A DNA stretch of 34,729 bases from Chloroflexota bacterium (GCA_023381515.1 JAMCQI010000034.1:1-34729); one strand, 5' to 3'; positions 1 through 7,773 are shown, numbered from the stretch's first letter. The notes: generated by a model from the letters alone, not told the origin. Translations and numbers: made by a program.

Positions 1-78
1 TATCAGCCGACGACGCGGGCGGCGTCCGGCTCGTTTCTTGCCGTCGGGTTGTTCGGTTGTCAGGGTCGCTTCGGCCAC
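1..78 (-). CDS. Start of a FliL-like protein (partial, cut by window edge)
   Basis: Only 26 codons are present, beginning with GTG at 78 just after the stop of the OmpA-domain remnant. An AGGG ribosome-site-like run lies about eight bases upstream. The translated piece starts MAEATLTTEQPDGKKRAG and becomes strongly basic (RRPRRRLI) at the edge, as in the cytosolic tail that precedes the single membrane helix of FliL. FliL genes commonly follow motB, and the upstream remnant is a MotB/OmpA-type domain, so FliL is the best guess. No membrane segment or conserved domain is visible because the window ends here, so any small basic membrane protein would also fit. Confidence 0.35.
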   Translation of the reverse strand, partial: MAEATLTTEQPDGKKRAGRRPRRRLI

Positions 79-80
79 GG

Positions 81-266
81 TCAAGCCCTTTCAGGAAGGA
101 TGACGATCTCGACTCGTCGGTTCCGGGCCCGCCCGGCGGGGGTCGAGTTGGAGGCGATCGGGTGGGGGGACCCGAAACCTTCGGCCACGAGACGGTCCTC
201 GGCCACACCGTCTACATGCGCCATGCGCAGCACCACTGCGGACGCCCGGGCGGCGGAGGTTTTCAG
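81..266 (-). pseudogene. Decayed OmpA/MotB C-terminal peptidoglycan-binding domain
   Basis: The minus strand reads [17 protein letters not shown], then DRLVAEGFG, then [20 protein letters not shown] and a TGA at 81-83. This is the classic end of the OmpA-like domain (S..RA.AV, RL.a.GyG, ASN.T..GRA.NRRVEI), which binds peptidoglycan in MotB, Pal and OmpA proteins. A TAG at 267-269 sits where the family usually has the Trp of a SNWELS-type motif, suggesting a TGG-to-TAG change. Upstream of it no OmpA or MotB sequence is recognisable before the terminator at 435-476. It is therefore a 5'-deleted, stop-interrupted remnant. The FliL-like gene directly downstream favours MotB as the ancestor. Confidence 0.65.
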
Positions 267-434
267 CTAGGACCCGGCGGCGGGCCGGGCGGGTTTACGG
301 CTCCGCCCTAGCCGGCTGACGAGGCGAGCGCATCGCCGGCCGGGCGTTCGCGCCAGCTCGCGGATTCTTTCCGCGAATTGTAGCCTTGACTTGCTGCGGA
401 GCGATACAGTAGCCGGCTGGCGAATGGGCCGGCC

Positions 435-476
435 ATAAACAAAAACCCGCTGTCTTTACAGCGGGTTTTTGTTTAT
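435..476. terminator. Bidirectional Rho-independent terminator
   Basis: A perfect 19-base inverted repeat (435-453 and 458-476) surrounds a CTTT loop. The GC core CCCGCTGT/ACAGCGGG is flanked by A-rich and T-rich arms, giving a U-tract on either strand. It lies 17 bases past the stop of the minus-strand SnoaL-like gene, so it most likely ends that transcript. Confidence 0.9.
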
Positions 477-492
477 GTGTTTGATTTCCAGG

Positions 493-936
493 CTAATGCT
501 GCGGAACCGCCACGCCCATCTGCTTCAGGATGCCGGGCACTCCGCCGTCCGGCACCGCCTCGACTTCATAGTTCGAAAGCTTGTCCCCGCGCGCCGTCAT
601 TTGGACGTGCTCCTTCGGCAGAGCGATGCGCTTGCCGGTTGCAGGCACTTTCGGCAGGCCCGGAAGCGGCAGGTTCAATGCGCCGGTGTTGGTTCCAGTG
701 AGAGCAACCGTGCCTTCCGCCGATTTTTCGTCACCCTGTCCAGCCACGTAATTGAACCGAAGATCGGGCATGGCGTTCGCCAACGCGCGATGAACACCTA
801 TCCATTCTTGCGCCGTGATCGGCTGCGGCACCGCGCCGCTGAACCGAAAATCGTCGGTCAGCAAGCCCATCGCGGCATCCCAGTCCTGGTCCTCGATGGC
901 CTTGAGCACTTTCTGGGTGATCTGTTGTGCGTTCAT
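493..936 (-). CDS. SnoaL-like / NTF2-fold protein (ester-cyclase type)
   Basis: This 147-aa protein has the size and pattern of the SnoaL/NTF2-like superfamily: an N-terminal helix pair (VLKAIEDQDWDAAMGLLTDDFRF), a W-x-G-x-H stretch (EWIGVHRALANAMPDLRF), then beta strands with a G-T-N-T-G turn and a C-terminal GGVPGILKQMGV. Members include polyketide ester cyclases and many uncharacterised stress or catabolic proteins; no substrate can be assigned here. The start at 936 is chosen over an in-frame start at 972 because GGAGAGGAG stands right before it. The gene lies 74 bases downstream of the BTAD regulator on the same strand and is followed by a strong terminator, so the two may be co-transcribed. 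Confidence 0.75.
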   Translation of the reverse strand: MNAQQITQKVLKAIEDQDWDAAMGLLTDDFRFSGAVPQPITAQEWIGVHRALANAMPDLRFNYVAGQGDEKSAEGTVALTGTNTGALNLPLPGLPKVPATGKRIALPKEHVQMTARGDKLSNYEVEAVPDGGVPGILKQMGVAVPQH

Positions 937-1010
937 TATCTCCTCTCCTTCTCGTATCAGATTTGTCTGCATCTTAACCGGAGAGCGTCAAATGAACGTG
1001 AACGCCAGCG

Positions 1011-4000
1011 TTAAATCGATTCCCGTTCGAGCTGCGCGATATCGTCGAGCAATCGGGCGTAATGGCCGGCTTCCGCAATCTCGCGCGCCTCGCGTAGATA
1101 GGTCCACGCTTGATCCGGCGGTAGCAAGGGGGCGAGCCACATCCGGATTCGGACAGCCAGGTGGCTGGCGCCAATTTGATTCGCGCGCGCCAGGGCATCC
1201 GTCAACAGCTCACGCGCTCGAGCCGTATCCCCACGCTGTCGGGCTACCAATCCCAAGTTGGCGGTCAATCCGGCGATCCGTTCGGGAATTGTCAATTGCT
1301 CAGCGAGCTCTAGTCCTTCGGAGAAGAAGCGTTCGGCGGCATCCAGGTCATTTTGCGCGAGCGCGATCTCGCCCGAAGTCGACAGCAGATAGGATTGATG
1401 CGTGCGCGTGCCTTTTTCTCGCGCGAATTGCAGCCCCGTGCGTGCGAATTCGCTTGCCTCAGGATCGTTCAGCAAGTGCAAATGGTAAGCCAAATTGTTG
1501 TAGAGCAAGACGTGCCGTTGTAAATCAAGCGCCGTCTCATTTTCTCGAACCAGCGCGAGCGCTTGCCAATAGTAAGCGACCGCCTCAGCAATTTTGCCCT
1601 GCTGTCCGGTCACGCCCGCGAGCTGATATATCATTCTGGCTCGCGTGATCCGCGTTTCAAAACCACGCGGCGCGGCGAGCAATTCCTCTGCCAAGCGTAG
1701 ATGCGCTTCCGCTTGAACGGGATGCGCGCTTTCCAAGCCAAGCGCTGTTCCCCAGCAAATCTCCGCGCAAAGCGCGAGCTCCGGTGGACCAGCGCGCCGC
1801 AATTCTTCCGCCAGTTCAATGGCTTCCCGATAGCGCGATTGCGGGATGAGCGATGTGTTTAATGCAAGATGTGCCTCTTCCAAACGCGCTAGATCATGGC
1901 TGGCCTGTGCCAGCGTCACTGCAGACATGAAAGATTCAGATGCGCGTGCCGACTCCCCATGATTGAAGCGTGCCGTGCCCAGTGCAAGAAACAAGTCGGT
2001 CCGGTTTGTGTCATTGGTTTCAGCCTGAAGGGCTTGTTCATAAAACGCGATCGCCTCGGCCCACGCGGCAAGGCCGGCGGCGTATTGACCGGCGCGAAAA
2101 GCGCTATAAGCGACGCGGGCCGGCACGTTCGCCTCCACCCAGTGTCGCGCGATCAAGCCGGCTGCCTGATCCAGATGATCGCGATGAATCTCTTCCATCG
2201 CTTCGGCCACGCGGCGATGCAGCGCCAATCGGCGCAGGTCCGTCATCTTTTGCAGCACGACCTGCATCGTCAAGCTGTGATCGAACGCGTACAGCCCACC
2301 CTCACGCCCCAGCACCAGCAGCGCCGAGTGCAGCTCGTCGAACGCGTCCAGCACCGCGTCTTCCGTCAGCCCGGACACCCGTATCACCAAGCCCGCGTCA
2401 AACTCACGCCCGATGATGGCGGCCGCGTCCAGCACACGCCGCGCGCCGTCCGACAATCGCGCCAGACGCGCGACGATGAGTTGTTGGATGTTCTCCGGCA
2501 CCGCCGGCGGCGCCGGCGCTGCCGGCGCTGCCGGCGATGCATCCGCCTCCCTATCCAACAGCCGCCGCTCGCCGGCATAGCGCACCAATTCCGTCACAAA
2601 GAACGGATTGCCTTCTGCATACCGCACGAGCCAATGCGCAAGAGAATCGGCATGCGCCGGTTCCAGTCGCTCGGCCAGGGCGCGCAAATCCGTTGCTTCA
2701 AGCGCCTTCATTTCTAGTCGCAGCACGCGTTGTTCGCGATGCAGCGTTTGAAGCAGGGTCGCTAGTTTACTGCGCGGCTCGATCGGACGCGTCGCGGCGA
2801 CCAGGAGCAGTCCCGGCGGCGTCGCCTGCCTCAACAAATAGCCCAGCCAAGCCAGGGTGGACGCATCCGCCCAATGCAAGTCATCAAGAAAGAGAACGAC
2901 GCGCCGCCTTTGAGCCAGGCTCGCCAGAAAACGGTACAGCGCCTGCCACATTCGGGACTCGTCGCTTGTCGTCGATGGACTGGGTTCCGTCAGCAACTCG
3001 GGAACGAGCCGCGTCAGCTCGCTCCGCCAAATGGGCTCAAGATCAAGCTGGTCGCGATGCAAGCTCCATTCAGGCAGCGACGCCAATCCACGCAGCGCCT
3101 CGGCGATAGGTTGGTACGGCAGTCCGACTTCGAGTTCGTGCGCGCTGCCGTTCAAGACCAGCGCCGGCGGCTGTGCCGCGATGAACTCACGCACAAGCCG
3201 CGTCTTGCCGATCCCGGGCTCGCCGTCGACCAGAATCAACTTGCCGGCCGAGACAGCCTGCGACATGGTCTTCATCTCGTGGGCGCGCCCAATGAACGGC
3301 AATTCCTGCGCGAGCGATTCGGAGCGCGTCGAGGCGGGGTGGATATTGACGGCTGGGGGAGGCATCGGCTCGGATGCCAACGCGTCGGTGATGATGGAAT
3401 CGTACAACGCACGCGTCTCCGGCATCGGCGGGACACCCATTTCGGCGTCGAGCATCTTGCAAAGCGATTCGTATCGCCGGATCGCGCCCGGCCGGTCGCC
3501 GATCATATAGTCCAAACGCAGCGCCGTACGCTGGATGTCTTCCTGCAGTGGATCGAAAGCCAGGGCGCGGTTGACGGCATTCAGCGCCGCCGTCCAATCG
3601 CGCCGTGCTTCGTGCCGTTGTGCGAGCGCAGTCAGCCCGCGAATCGCGAGCTGCTCATAGCGTTCACGCTCGGCGAACACCCAATCGTCAAAGGTTGGGG
3701 TGTCCGCCAATGCAAATCCTTCCAGGAAACCGCCGTGATAGAGGTCGAGTGTGCCGGCCAACATCGTCGCATCGCCGGCGTGCGCCGACAATCCGGCTTC
3801 GAATCGGCGCGCGTCGATATCCGTCTCGGGAGTGAGCGAAAGCATTTCGTTCTCGATCACGAGCGCATCGCCGAGGCGCTTGCGAAGATCGTGCAGCATC
3901 GTTCGGAGGATTTGCTGCGCCGCCGCGCGGTCGCGATCGGTCCAAAACAAGCTGAGGATGTGTTCGCGGGAACAGGGTTTGGATTGCGCGGCAAGATAAT

Positions 4001-4124
4001 AGAGCAAGGCGCGGTTTTTGCGCCGCAAGCCTTCGAGCGGGCGGCCGTCTAATTCAAGCTGGGGTGGTCCGAGCAGGAGTATCGCCAAGCGCGGTACAGG
4101 CGCCGCGCCGTTTTGTATGCGCAT
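1011..4124 (-). CDS. BTAD-AAA-TPR transcriptional regulator (SARP/LuxR-like giant)
   Basis: This 1037-aa protein has an N-terminal OmpR-like winged-helix region (about 12-100), a BTAD helical domain (about 105-250), an AAA/STAND-type ATPase module (about 275-500) with Walker A GEPGIGKT at 301-308 and Walker B VVLFLDDLHWAD near 409-420, and a long tetratricopeptide-like tail (about 650-1030). Such proteins bind DNA and switch on neighbouring or secondary-metabolism genes after nucleotide-dependent, ligand-gated oligomerisation. The inducer is unknown. No strong ribosome site precedes the ATG at 4124, so translation may be near-leaderless. A weak promoter (TACAAT, reverse strand of 4177-4182) lies about 55 bases upstream. 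A nine-base GC repeat near 2503-2540 encodes an Ala/Pro-rich linker. The SnoaL-like gene follows and may be a target or operon partner. Confidence 0.9.
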   Translation of the reverse strand: MRIQNGAAPVPRLAILLLGPPQLELDGRPLEGLRRKNRALLYYLAAQSKPCSREHILSLFWTDRDRAAAQQILRTMLHDLRKRLGDALVIENEMLSLTPETDIDARRFEAGLSAHAGDATMLAGTLDLYHGGFLEGFALADTPTFDDWVFAERERYEQLAIRGLTALAQRHEARRDWTAALNAVNRALAFDPLQEDIQRTALRLDYMIGDRPGAIRRYESLCKMLDAEMGVPPMPETRALYDSIITDALASEPMPPPAVNIHPASTRSESLAQELPFIGRAHEMKTMSQAVSAGKLILVDGEPGIGKTRLVREFIAAQPPALVLNGSAHELEVGLPYQPIAEALRGLASLPEWSLHRDQLDLEPIWRSELTRLVPELLTEPSPSTTSDESRMWQALYRFLASLAQRRRVVLFLDDLHWADASTLAWLGYLLRQATPPGLLLVAATRPIEPRSKLATLLQTLHREQRVLRLEMKALEATDLRALAERLEPAHADSLAHWLVRYAEGNPFFVTELVRYAGERRLLDREADASPAAPAAPAPPAVPENIQQLIVARLARLSDGARRVLDAAAIIGREFDAGLVIRVSGLTEDAVLDAFDELHSALLVLGREGGLYAFDHSLTMQVVLQKMTDLRRLALHRRVAEAMEEIHRDHLDQAAGLIARHWVEANVPARVAYSAFRAGQYAAGLAAWAEAIAFYEQALQAETNDTNRTDLFLALGTARFNHGESARASESFMSAVTLAQASHDLARLEEAHLALNTSLIPQSRYREAIELAEELRRAGPPELALCAEICWGTALGLESAHPVQAEAHLRLAEELLAAPRGFETRITRARMIYQLAGVTGQQGKIAEAVAYYWQALALVRENETALDLQRHVLLYNNLAYHLHLLNDPEASEFARTGLQFAREKGTRTHQSYLLSTSGEIALAQNDLDAAERFFSEGLELAEQLTIPERIAGLTANLGLVARQRGDTARARELLTDALARANQIGASHLAVRIRMWLAPLLPPDQAWTYLREAREIAEAGHYARLLDDIAQLERESI

Positions 4125-4415
4125 GGATAAGTTTCATCGATCGCGTGCACATTCTAATGCTGCTTCGACGGGCGCAATTGTAGCATATCGTTGTGAGGAT
4201 GCAATGGGGGGACGGGGAAATGAGCCGGGGCATTGAGGCGAATGAACAATCGAATGTCGGGGCTCCAATAATATCGCGAACGGGCGATGGCTGGCCGTGA
4301 TTCACGGCTCTGAGGAGTCATCAAAGGATGCGTCGCTGGTTCAATTCGACGAGCCAGAACGGGGGGACGAGCAAAAGGTCAGATGAGGGCAAAACCAAAT
4401 TCGAATACCCGAATA

Positions 4416-4743
4416 TTACACCGTATATCGGTTTATGCCTGGCACTCGATCAAAATGCGGATCGCTGCTTGCCAGGTCCGCACAGCTGACCCGCCGCATT
4501 GCGGCGTAATGCAGGGCATCGCGCGGGCGGAGACGATAATTCACCATGCTGTCGTTCAAGGTATCCAGATCAGCAGTCAGTGCGTCGAGCACCGTTAGCG
4601 ACGCGTACGCACGCAGTTGCTGAAGTAGAGCCCTCACCCGCGGCGCGAATGTCGCCAACATCCTTACTTCTCAACAACAAGTACGGCAGTATTGTGTCCA
4701 GGTAAATCACACTGCCCGTGAACGCGATCAGCGGATTTGCCAT
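4416..4743 (-). pseudogene. Broken PIN-domain (VapC-type) toxin
   Basis: Two pieces of a PIN RNase are in different frames. The first starts at ATG 4743 and reads MANPLIAFTGSVIYLDT, carrying the first PIN aspartate, then LPYLLLRSKDVG. The second (4416-4661) reads PRVRALLQQL through LRPRDALHYAAM and LASSDPHFDRVPG, the usual PIN C-terminus with its acidic residues. The middle of the family, about fifty residues including the conserved internal Glu region, is missing, and the frame changes at the join near 4660. A functional toxin is therefore unlikely. The start overlaps the antitoxin stop by 16 bases, the normal coupling in such operons. Confidence 0.7.
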
Positions 4744-5000
4744 GCGCCGAATCTCTGCCAGTCGAGATCGATATCATACTCGTCAGGGGTACCGTGACCT
4801 GCGGCGCCATAGAGCCGGTCGGTTAGACCCGTTTCCGAAGCCAATGGCCGCGCCCCGGCAATCTCCTTCCGCATCAACTGCAGCTCGTGGATCAGAGTGT
4901 CGATCTTCGTCAGCATCTCACGCGCATCAGGAGAAATACCTGCAGGCTTGCGCGTCGCGCGTTTGACTGTGCGCTTTGTTCGTTTGCGAATTGAAACCAA
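4728..5000 (-). CDS. Antitoxin-like partner of the broken PIN toxin
   Basis: This 90-aa protein has a basic N-terminus (RKRTKRTVKRATRKPAG), a helical centre (REMLTKIDTLIHELQLMRKEI) and an acidic C-terminus ending DEYDIDLDWQRFGAW, the layout of toxin-binding tails in small antitoxins. It lies directly upstream of, and overlaps, a PIN toxin remnant. TTG at 5000 is taken as the start: an in-frame TAG sits nine bases upstream, and AGAGG precedes it by about seven bases. An ATG 28 codons in is the alternative. A good sigma70-like promoter is at 5095-5123. The antitoxin reads as intact although its toxin is damaged. Confidence 0.6.
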   Translation of the reverse strand: MVSIRKRTKRTVKRATRKPAGISPDAREMLTKIDTLIHELQLMRKEIAGARPLASETGLTDRLYGAAGHGTPDEYDIDLDWQRFGAWQIR

Positions 5001-5094
5001 CGTTAACCTCTAGTGGAAGGAGCCGCGCCCAAAGCATATCGCGGCGCCGTGCTTCGCGTTTAGCTTGACCGCCAATGCCCTACCCAGCGCGACC

Positions 5095-5123
5095 ATTTTA
5101 ACTCTCTCCACATGCCCAGTCAA
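5095..5123 (-). promoter_or_regulatory. sigma70-type promoter for the antitoxin/PIN operon
   Basis: On the minus strand TTGACT (5123-5118) and TAAAAT (5100-5095) are separated by exactly 17 bases. Transcription would begin near 5088, leaving about 88 bases of leader before the TTG start at 5000. Confidence 0.6.
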
Positions 5124-5177
5124 GCGAGCAAGGAATGTGAGTGTGAAAAAACGACCGCGTCAATGTGAGGAGTTGTT

Positions 5178-5813
5178 CTAACTCTGCTTTTCCTGCCTAT
5201 CCTTTTTCGCGCTGACCAACACCTCGTCGATCACGCCGTACTCGACCGCCTCCGGCGCATCCATGTAATAGTTGCGGTCGGTGTCGTGGACGATGCGCTC
5301 CATCGACTGTCCGGTATTCGCCGCCAGCATCTGGTTGAGCCGCTCGCGATCGCGCATGATCCGTTTTGCGTCGATCTCGATATCGACCGCTTGCCCTTCC
5401 GTGCCGCCCAGCGGCTGGTGGATGTGTATCGTCGAGCTCGGCAGCGCATAGCGGCGGCCTTTGGTCCCGCCCGAAAGCAGCACCGTCCCCATGCTGGCCG
5501 CCAGACCCACGCAGATCGTCGAGACCGGCGCATTCATGATATGCATCGTATCGTAGATCGCGAGCCCGGCGGTGACCGAACCTCCCGGCGAGTTGATGTA
5601 GAGCCGGATCTCCCGTTCCGGATTCTCGTTGTCCAGGAACAGCATTTGCGCGACCACCAAATTGGCGACGTCGTCGTCGATCGCCGTGCCCAAAAAGACG
5701 ATGCGGTTGCGCAGCAGCAGTGAAAAGATGTCGTACGCCCGCTCGCCCCGCCCTGTGTTTTCCACCACCATCGGGATGACGGCGCCGGGCGATCGATTGA
5801 AATTGTTCGTCAT
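5178..5813 (-). CDS. clpP: ATP-dependent Clp protease proteolytic subunit ClpP
   Basis: ClpP forms the tetradecameric serine-peptidase chamber that degrades proteins fed by Clp ATPases. The 211-aa product matches the family: [12 protein letters not shown] (oxyanion strand), nucleophile Ser107 in GLAASMG, His132 in IHQPLGG, and the [12 protein letters not shown]-terminal signature. At the position of the triad Asp (D in the DRDNF-type motif of Bacillus ClpP) this protein has Asn181 ([11 protein letters not shown]). The start at 5813 is preferred over 5855 because GGAGG lies six bases before it, and the N-terminus then matches usual ClpP length. No Clp ATPase gene is adjacent. A sigma70 promoter lies at 5858-5886. 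Confidence 0.95.
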   Translation of the reverse strand: MTNNFNRSPGAVIPMVVENTGRGERAYDIFSLLLRNRIVFLGTAIDDDVANLVVAQMLFLDNENPEREIRLYINSPGGSVTAGLAIYDTMHIMNAPVSTICVGLAASMGTVLLSGGTKGRRYALPSSTIHIHQPLGGTEGQAVDIEIDAKRIMRDRERLNQMLAANTGQSMERIVHDTDRNYYMDAPEAVEYGVIDEVLVSAKKDRQEKQS

Positions 5814-5857
5814 GCCTATCCTCCGGATTGGTCCATTCACCGAATCTTGTCGCACAT

Positions 5858-5886
5858 AATATAGCCAGGTTGCCCCTTCGGGTCAA
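5858..5886 (-). promoter_or_regulatory. sigma70-type promoter for clpP
   Basis: On the minus strand TTGACC (5886-5881) and TATATT (5863-5858) are separated by 17 bases, giving a start near 5851 and a leader of about 38 bases that contains the GGAGG ribosome site of clpP. Confidence 0.7.
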
Positions 5887-6241
5887 CCGGCAAAAAGGCT
5901 AGCCTGTTGCTTTGACGACACGAGAGGCAACTCGTCGAGAAACCCAGAGGCGAGCGAAGAGGGGAGATCGAACGTCACGTCATCCGCAAGCACACTAACT
6001 CCGTCTAACGCCGCTCCCGAAAGTCAAAACTATCGGTGTGATTGCGAACCTCCGCGGTGTGCGCTTCCGCGGAGGTCATCTTTTATCCACGCGCGGCCCG
6101 AACGCCGCCGCCTGCCTTCGCCCTCCACCGCGTCGACCTTGTTCGCCGCCATCTCGCACAGCCGATACGCGGCGATCGCGCGCCGGGGCACGACTCGCGC
6201 TCAGAATGGCCGGCGGACTCGCCGCAATTTGCTCAGCGCGC
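5887..6241. other. Intergenic stretch upstream of clpP, no gene seen
   Basis: No convincing coding pattern was found on either strand. Short overlapping open frames in the range 6038-6593 are reflections of the membrane-protein gene or GC bias. The only clear structure is the hairpin at 6048-6076. Confidence 0.5.
6048..6076 (+). terminator. GC-rich hairpin, terminator-like on the plus strand
   Basis: A perfect ten-base inverted repeat (ACCTCCGCGG at 6048-6057, CCGCGGAGGT at 6067-6076) encloses a nine-base loop and is followed on the plus strand by CATCTTTTAT. No plus-strand gene ends here, so it may instead punctuate the end of the minus-strand operon finishing at 6242, where it lacks a U-tract. 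Confidence 0.4.
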
Positions 6242-6604
6242 TTACGCTTCTCCCGTTTGGATCCCCGTGCGACTTCGCGTCAGTGCCACCGCCAGCAGCG
6301 CCAGTCCCAGCACGATGATCAGGATCGCAAACTCGCCGCCCAACTCCAGCGGCAGATGCAGCACCGAACGCGAAAGATCGAGCAGCCCCCAAACGAGTGC
6401 GACGATACCTAACGTGATCGTCACGCCGCTGCTGGCGAGTCCCATTCGCGATCGCACTCCAACCAGGCCGAGCAAGATCACCCCGATGCCGAGCGCGTCC
6501 ATGCCGTTGGGCAGCCTGAGCAGTACGGCGCTGCCCCACCAGACAACGATCGCGCCCCAGGCCATCGTCTCGTGCATCCGATTCAGCGATTGATTGTTTT
6601 CCAT
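6242..6604 (-). CDS. Small four-helix membrane protein in the ECF-controlled operon
   Basis: The 120-aa product has four hydrophobic segments, about residues 15-32, 35-51, 61-80 and 91-110, with short loops (RSRMGLASSG, SRSVLHLPLEL) and a short basic C-terminus. No enzyme motif is visible and the family is not recognised. The start at 6604 is chosen because GGAGG lies six bases before it; a longer in-frame start at 6736 would overlap the upstream gene. It begins 37 bases after the CMD-like gene ends, so the two form an operon led by the ECF-type promoter at 6921-6950. The pairing suggests a membrane-linked stress or redox function, which is inference only. Confidence 0.7.
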   Translation of the reverse strand: MENNQSLNRMHETMAWGAIVVWWGSAVLLRLPNGMDALGIGVILLGLVGVRSRMGLASSGVTITLGIVALVWGLLDLSRSVLHLPLELGGEFAILIIVLGLALLAVALTRSRTGIQTGEA

Positions 6605-6641
6605 CCAGTCCTCCTTGAATAACAAATGGCGAGCGTCGGCT

Positions 6642-6899
6642 CTATCCGCAGCCACACCCGCCATTCCCTCCCCCCGCGGCCGGCACAGCCGCACAACTCC
6701 GGCTCTCGACGAACTTGTCCATCTTGCTCGCCGCACCCTGCCGTACCCGCCGGCCGATCTCGATCGCTTGCGCGATCTGCTTCGCGTCGACCCCGCACCG
6801 CAATGCCGTGTCGAACGTGCGCTCCAGGCACGGCTGGCAGTTCGCCGACACCGCCGCTCCGACCGCGATCAGCGCAAGAGTCTGATTGTCGAGCTCCAT
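6642..6899 (-). CDS. CMD/AhpD-like small protein with CxxC and Cys-rich tail
   Basis: This 85-aa protein looks like the core of the carboxymuconolactone decarboxylase / AhpD fold: a helical start, ANCQPCLERTF with Cys21-x2-Cys24, then GVDAKQIAQAIEIGRRVRQG. AhpD-type CxxC pairs act in peroxide-linked thiol chemistry. The C-terminus adds Gly-rich sequence with Cys69, Cys82 and Cys84 (GGNGGCGCG), unusual for the family and possibly metal binding. The start at 6899 has GAGGTGAT upstream. The gene heads a two-gene operon with the four-helix membrane protein and is preceded by a copy of the motif found before the adjacent ECF sigma gene, so it is probably part of that regulon. Confidence 0.75.
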   Translation of the reverse strand: MELDNQTLALIAVGAAVSANCQPCLERTFDTALRCGVDAKQIAQAIEIGRRVRQGAASKMDKFVESRSCAAVPAAGGGNGGCGCG

Positions 6900-6920
6900 C
6901 GTATCACCTCGCTTCTGACC

Positions 6921-6950
6921 CTATAGACGGAGGTCAGTCGGGAAACGATA
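6921..6950 (-). promoter_or_regulatory. ECF-type promoter motif before the CMD-like operon
   Basis: On the minus strand TATCG (6950-6946) is followed after 16 bases by CGTCTATAG (6929-6921). The same two blocks, in identical spacing, precede the ECF sigma gene at 7711-7740. CGTC-type -10 elements are typical of ECF sigma factors. Transcription would start near 6914. Confidence 0.65.
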
Positions 6951-6973
6951 CGAGAGTGCGGAGAACAGATCGC

Positions 6974-6999
6974 GTCACTGTGTCAGTGTCACTGTGTCA
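6974..6999. repeat. Short direct repeat of 12 bases
   Basis: GTCACTGTGTCA occurs at 6974-6985 and again at 6988-6999, two bases apart. It leads straight into the palindromic repeat that follows. Confidence 0.7.
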
Positions 7000-7040
7000 C
7001 TGCGAGGAGTTCCTCGCTACGCTAGGAACGACGAAGCAGT
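6999..7040. repeat. REP-like palindromic interspersed repeat
   Basis: ACTGC at 6999-7003 pairs with GCAGT at 7036-7040, and GTTCC (7009-7013) pairs with GGAAC (7025-7029), around a short centre. The sequence resembles the widespread bacterial TGCGAGG...GAAGCA(A/G)TCTC interspersed palindrome, recalled from general knowledge. It lies between the ECF sigma gene and the ECF-type promoter of the next operon. Confidence 0.5.
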
Positions 7041-7143
7041 CTCGCGCGTATGAGTAAAGCCTCTGCCTCACCCGCAGACTGTCCGGGCCTGCATCCACCC
7101 GCCCCGCACCCTTCACACACTCCCCGAAAGCAAACTCCATTCG

Positions 7144-7695
7144 TCACAGCCAATCCTCCGGCTTGCAGTGCGCCCTCAGCTCCCGCAACAGCCGCGACCG
7201 GCCTCGATGCAGCCGGATCTTGACCGTCTCCAAGCTCACTCCAAGAATCTCGGCGACCTCGGCGGCCGTTAGCTCCTCTAGATCTTTCAACACGATCACC
7301 GCTCGATAGGTCAAGGGAAGCTGCCGAAGAAGTCGTTGAAAACACTCGGTCCGCTGCGTTCGGAGGACTAGCTGTTCGAGCGAAGTTGCGTCCGCCGCTG
7401 CCGCTAACGCCTTGTCCTCGCCGTCAGTCGACTCATCCAGCGAGCGGGTGTGCGCGTCCTGCCGGAAAGACGCCGTTCGCATCCGGTCGATCGCAGCGTT
7501 CGTCGCGATGCGATACACCCAGGTCGACAATGACGCTTCACCGCGGAACGCCTTCAAGGCCTGATTGACCTTGAGCAATACCTCTTGCGTCAGGTCTTCC
7601 GCTTCCCGTTCGCCGACCATTCGCGTTAGATAGCGTTCGATTTTCGGCCGGTAGAGGTCGTGAATGCTCTCGAACTCCGATACGGTGTGGTTCAT
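7144..7695 (-). CDS. ECF-family RNA polymerase sigma factor
   Basis: The 183-aa protein has only regions sigma2 (about 10-80: EDLTQEVLLKVNQALKAF and STWVYRIATNAAIDRMR) and sigma4 (about 117-172: LPLTYRAVIVLKDLEELTAAE and GVSLETVKIRLHRGRSRL), the hallmark of ECF sigma factors that redirect RNA polymerase under envelope or oxidative stress. The start at 7695 has GGGAGA upstream. A motif with TATCC and CGTCTATAG precedes it, and copies lie before the neighbouring CMD-like operon and before a truncated paralogue, pointing to autoregulation. No zinc-finger anti-sigma gene is adjacent; the Cys-rich CMD-like protein or its membrane partner could play a control role, which is speculative. Confidence 0.92.
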   Translation of the reverse strand: MNHTVSEFESIHDLYRPKIERYLTRMVGEREAEDLTQEVLLKVNQALKAFRGEASLSTWVYRIATNAAIDRMRTASFRQDAHTRSLDESTDGEDKALAAAADATSLEQLVLRTQRTECFQRLLRQLPLTYRAVIVLKDLEELTAAEVAEILGVSLETVKIRLHRGRSRLLRELRAHCKPEDWL

Positions 7696-7710
7696 TGGGT
7701 TCTCCCAATA

Positions 7711-7740
7711 CTATAGACGGGGAGGAGAGGGGAAAGGATA
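7711..7740 (-). promoter_or_regulatory. ECF-type promoter motif before the sigma factor gene
   Basis: On the minus strand TATCC (7740-7736), 16 bases, then CGTCTATAG (7719-7711). Start near 7704, directly before the ribosome site. Autoregulation is inferred from the matching motif at 6921-6950. Confidence 0.65.
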
Positions 7741-7773
7741 CAGGTCGAGGGAGGTTTCCTTTGTAATGCGCCA

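Noticed and set aside
2874..4052. Long plus-strand open frame opposite the BTAD regulator
   Set aside because: Arg-rich composition with no domain pattern; the minus strand holds clear Walker motifs and the BTAD layout.
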